A stretch of DNA of 7,302 nucleotides, from positions 1 through 7,302 of the forward strand of contig JAEXJH010000361.1 of the NCBI GenBank assembly GCA_023445955.1, written 5' to 3'. This document shows positions 7,297 to 7,302 of this stretch, in pieces (position 1 is the first letter of the stretch; the number at the start of each line of letters is the position of its first letter). The position numbers and the translations under genes are program-made. Source of the stretch: Pseudomonadota bacterium (lineage in GTDB: Bacteria; Pseudomonadota; Alphaproteobacteria; Caulobacterales; Caulobacteraceae). The notes below the pieces were generated by a model. It ran no database searches. It saw only the letters and a list, made by a program, of their open reading frames with translations, and was not told the DNA's origin.

Positions 7297-7302
7297 TGGC
7301 CC

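Overview
The window looks like chromosomal DNA of a high-GC alphaproteobacterium, most probably Caulobacter or a close relative. The reasons are the strong G/C bias at third codon positions, the polarity-factor-like gene at the left edge, and the gene set around it. I see no IS element, tRNA, rRNA, CRISPR array, prophage gene or clear sign of horizontal transfer. Nearly all of the window is ordinary core genome, and I did not find a novel multi-gene system.

Layout, left to right: (1) positions 1-815, minus strand: the N-terminal 271 codons of a protein with an acidic, Pro-rich cytoplasmic region, two membrane helices and the start of a long C-terminal region, best matched to the Caulobacter new-pole marker TipN. 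(2) 816-1453: about 640 bp carrying one plausible small membrane-protein gene (974-1180, minus), the divergent control region of the sulfate genes, and a strong stem-loop followed by a T-run at 1341-1390, just before cysD. (3) 1454-4281, plus strand: cysD and a cysN-cysC fusion (cysNC), joined by a TGATG stop/start overlap. (4) 4269-5468, minus strand: a 12-helix MFS permease of the HcaT (3-phenylpropionate permease) type, whose 3' end overlaps the 3' end of cysNC by 13 bp. (5) 5470-7179, minus strand: metG, methionyl-tRNA synthetase, whose stop codon lies 1 nt before the GTG start of the permease gene. (6) 7180-7302: metG upstream region with a short GC-rich perfect palindrome.

Function: CysD plus CysNC activate sulfate to APS and then PAPS, the entry to cysteine and methionine synthesis. 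MetG consumes methionine downstream, but it is on the opposite strand and belongs to a separate transcription unit with the permease. The points that most merit checking are the terminator-like hairpin in the cysD leader, the small membrane ORF upstream of the tipN-like gene, and the overlapping convergent 3' ends of cysNC and the permease gene.
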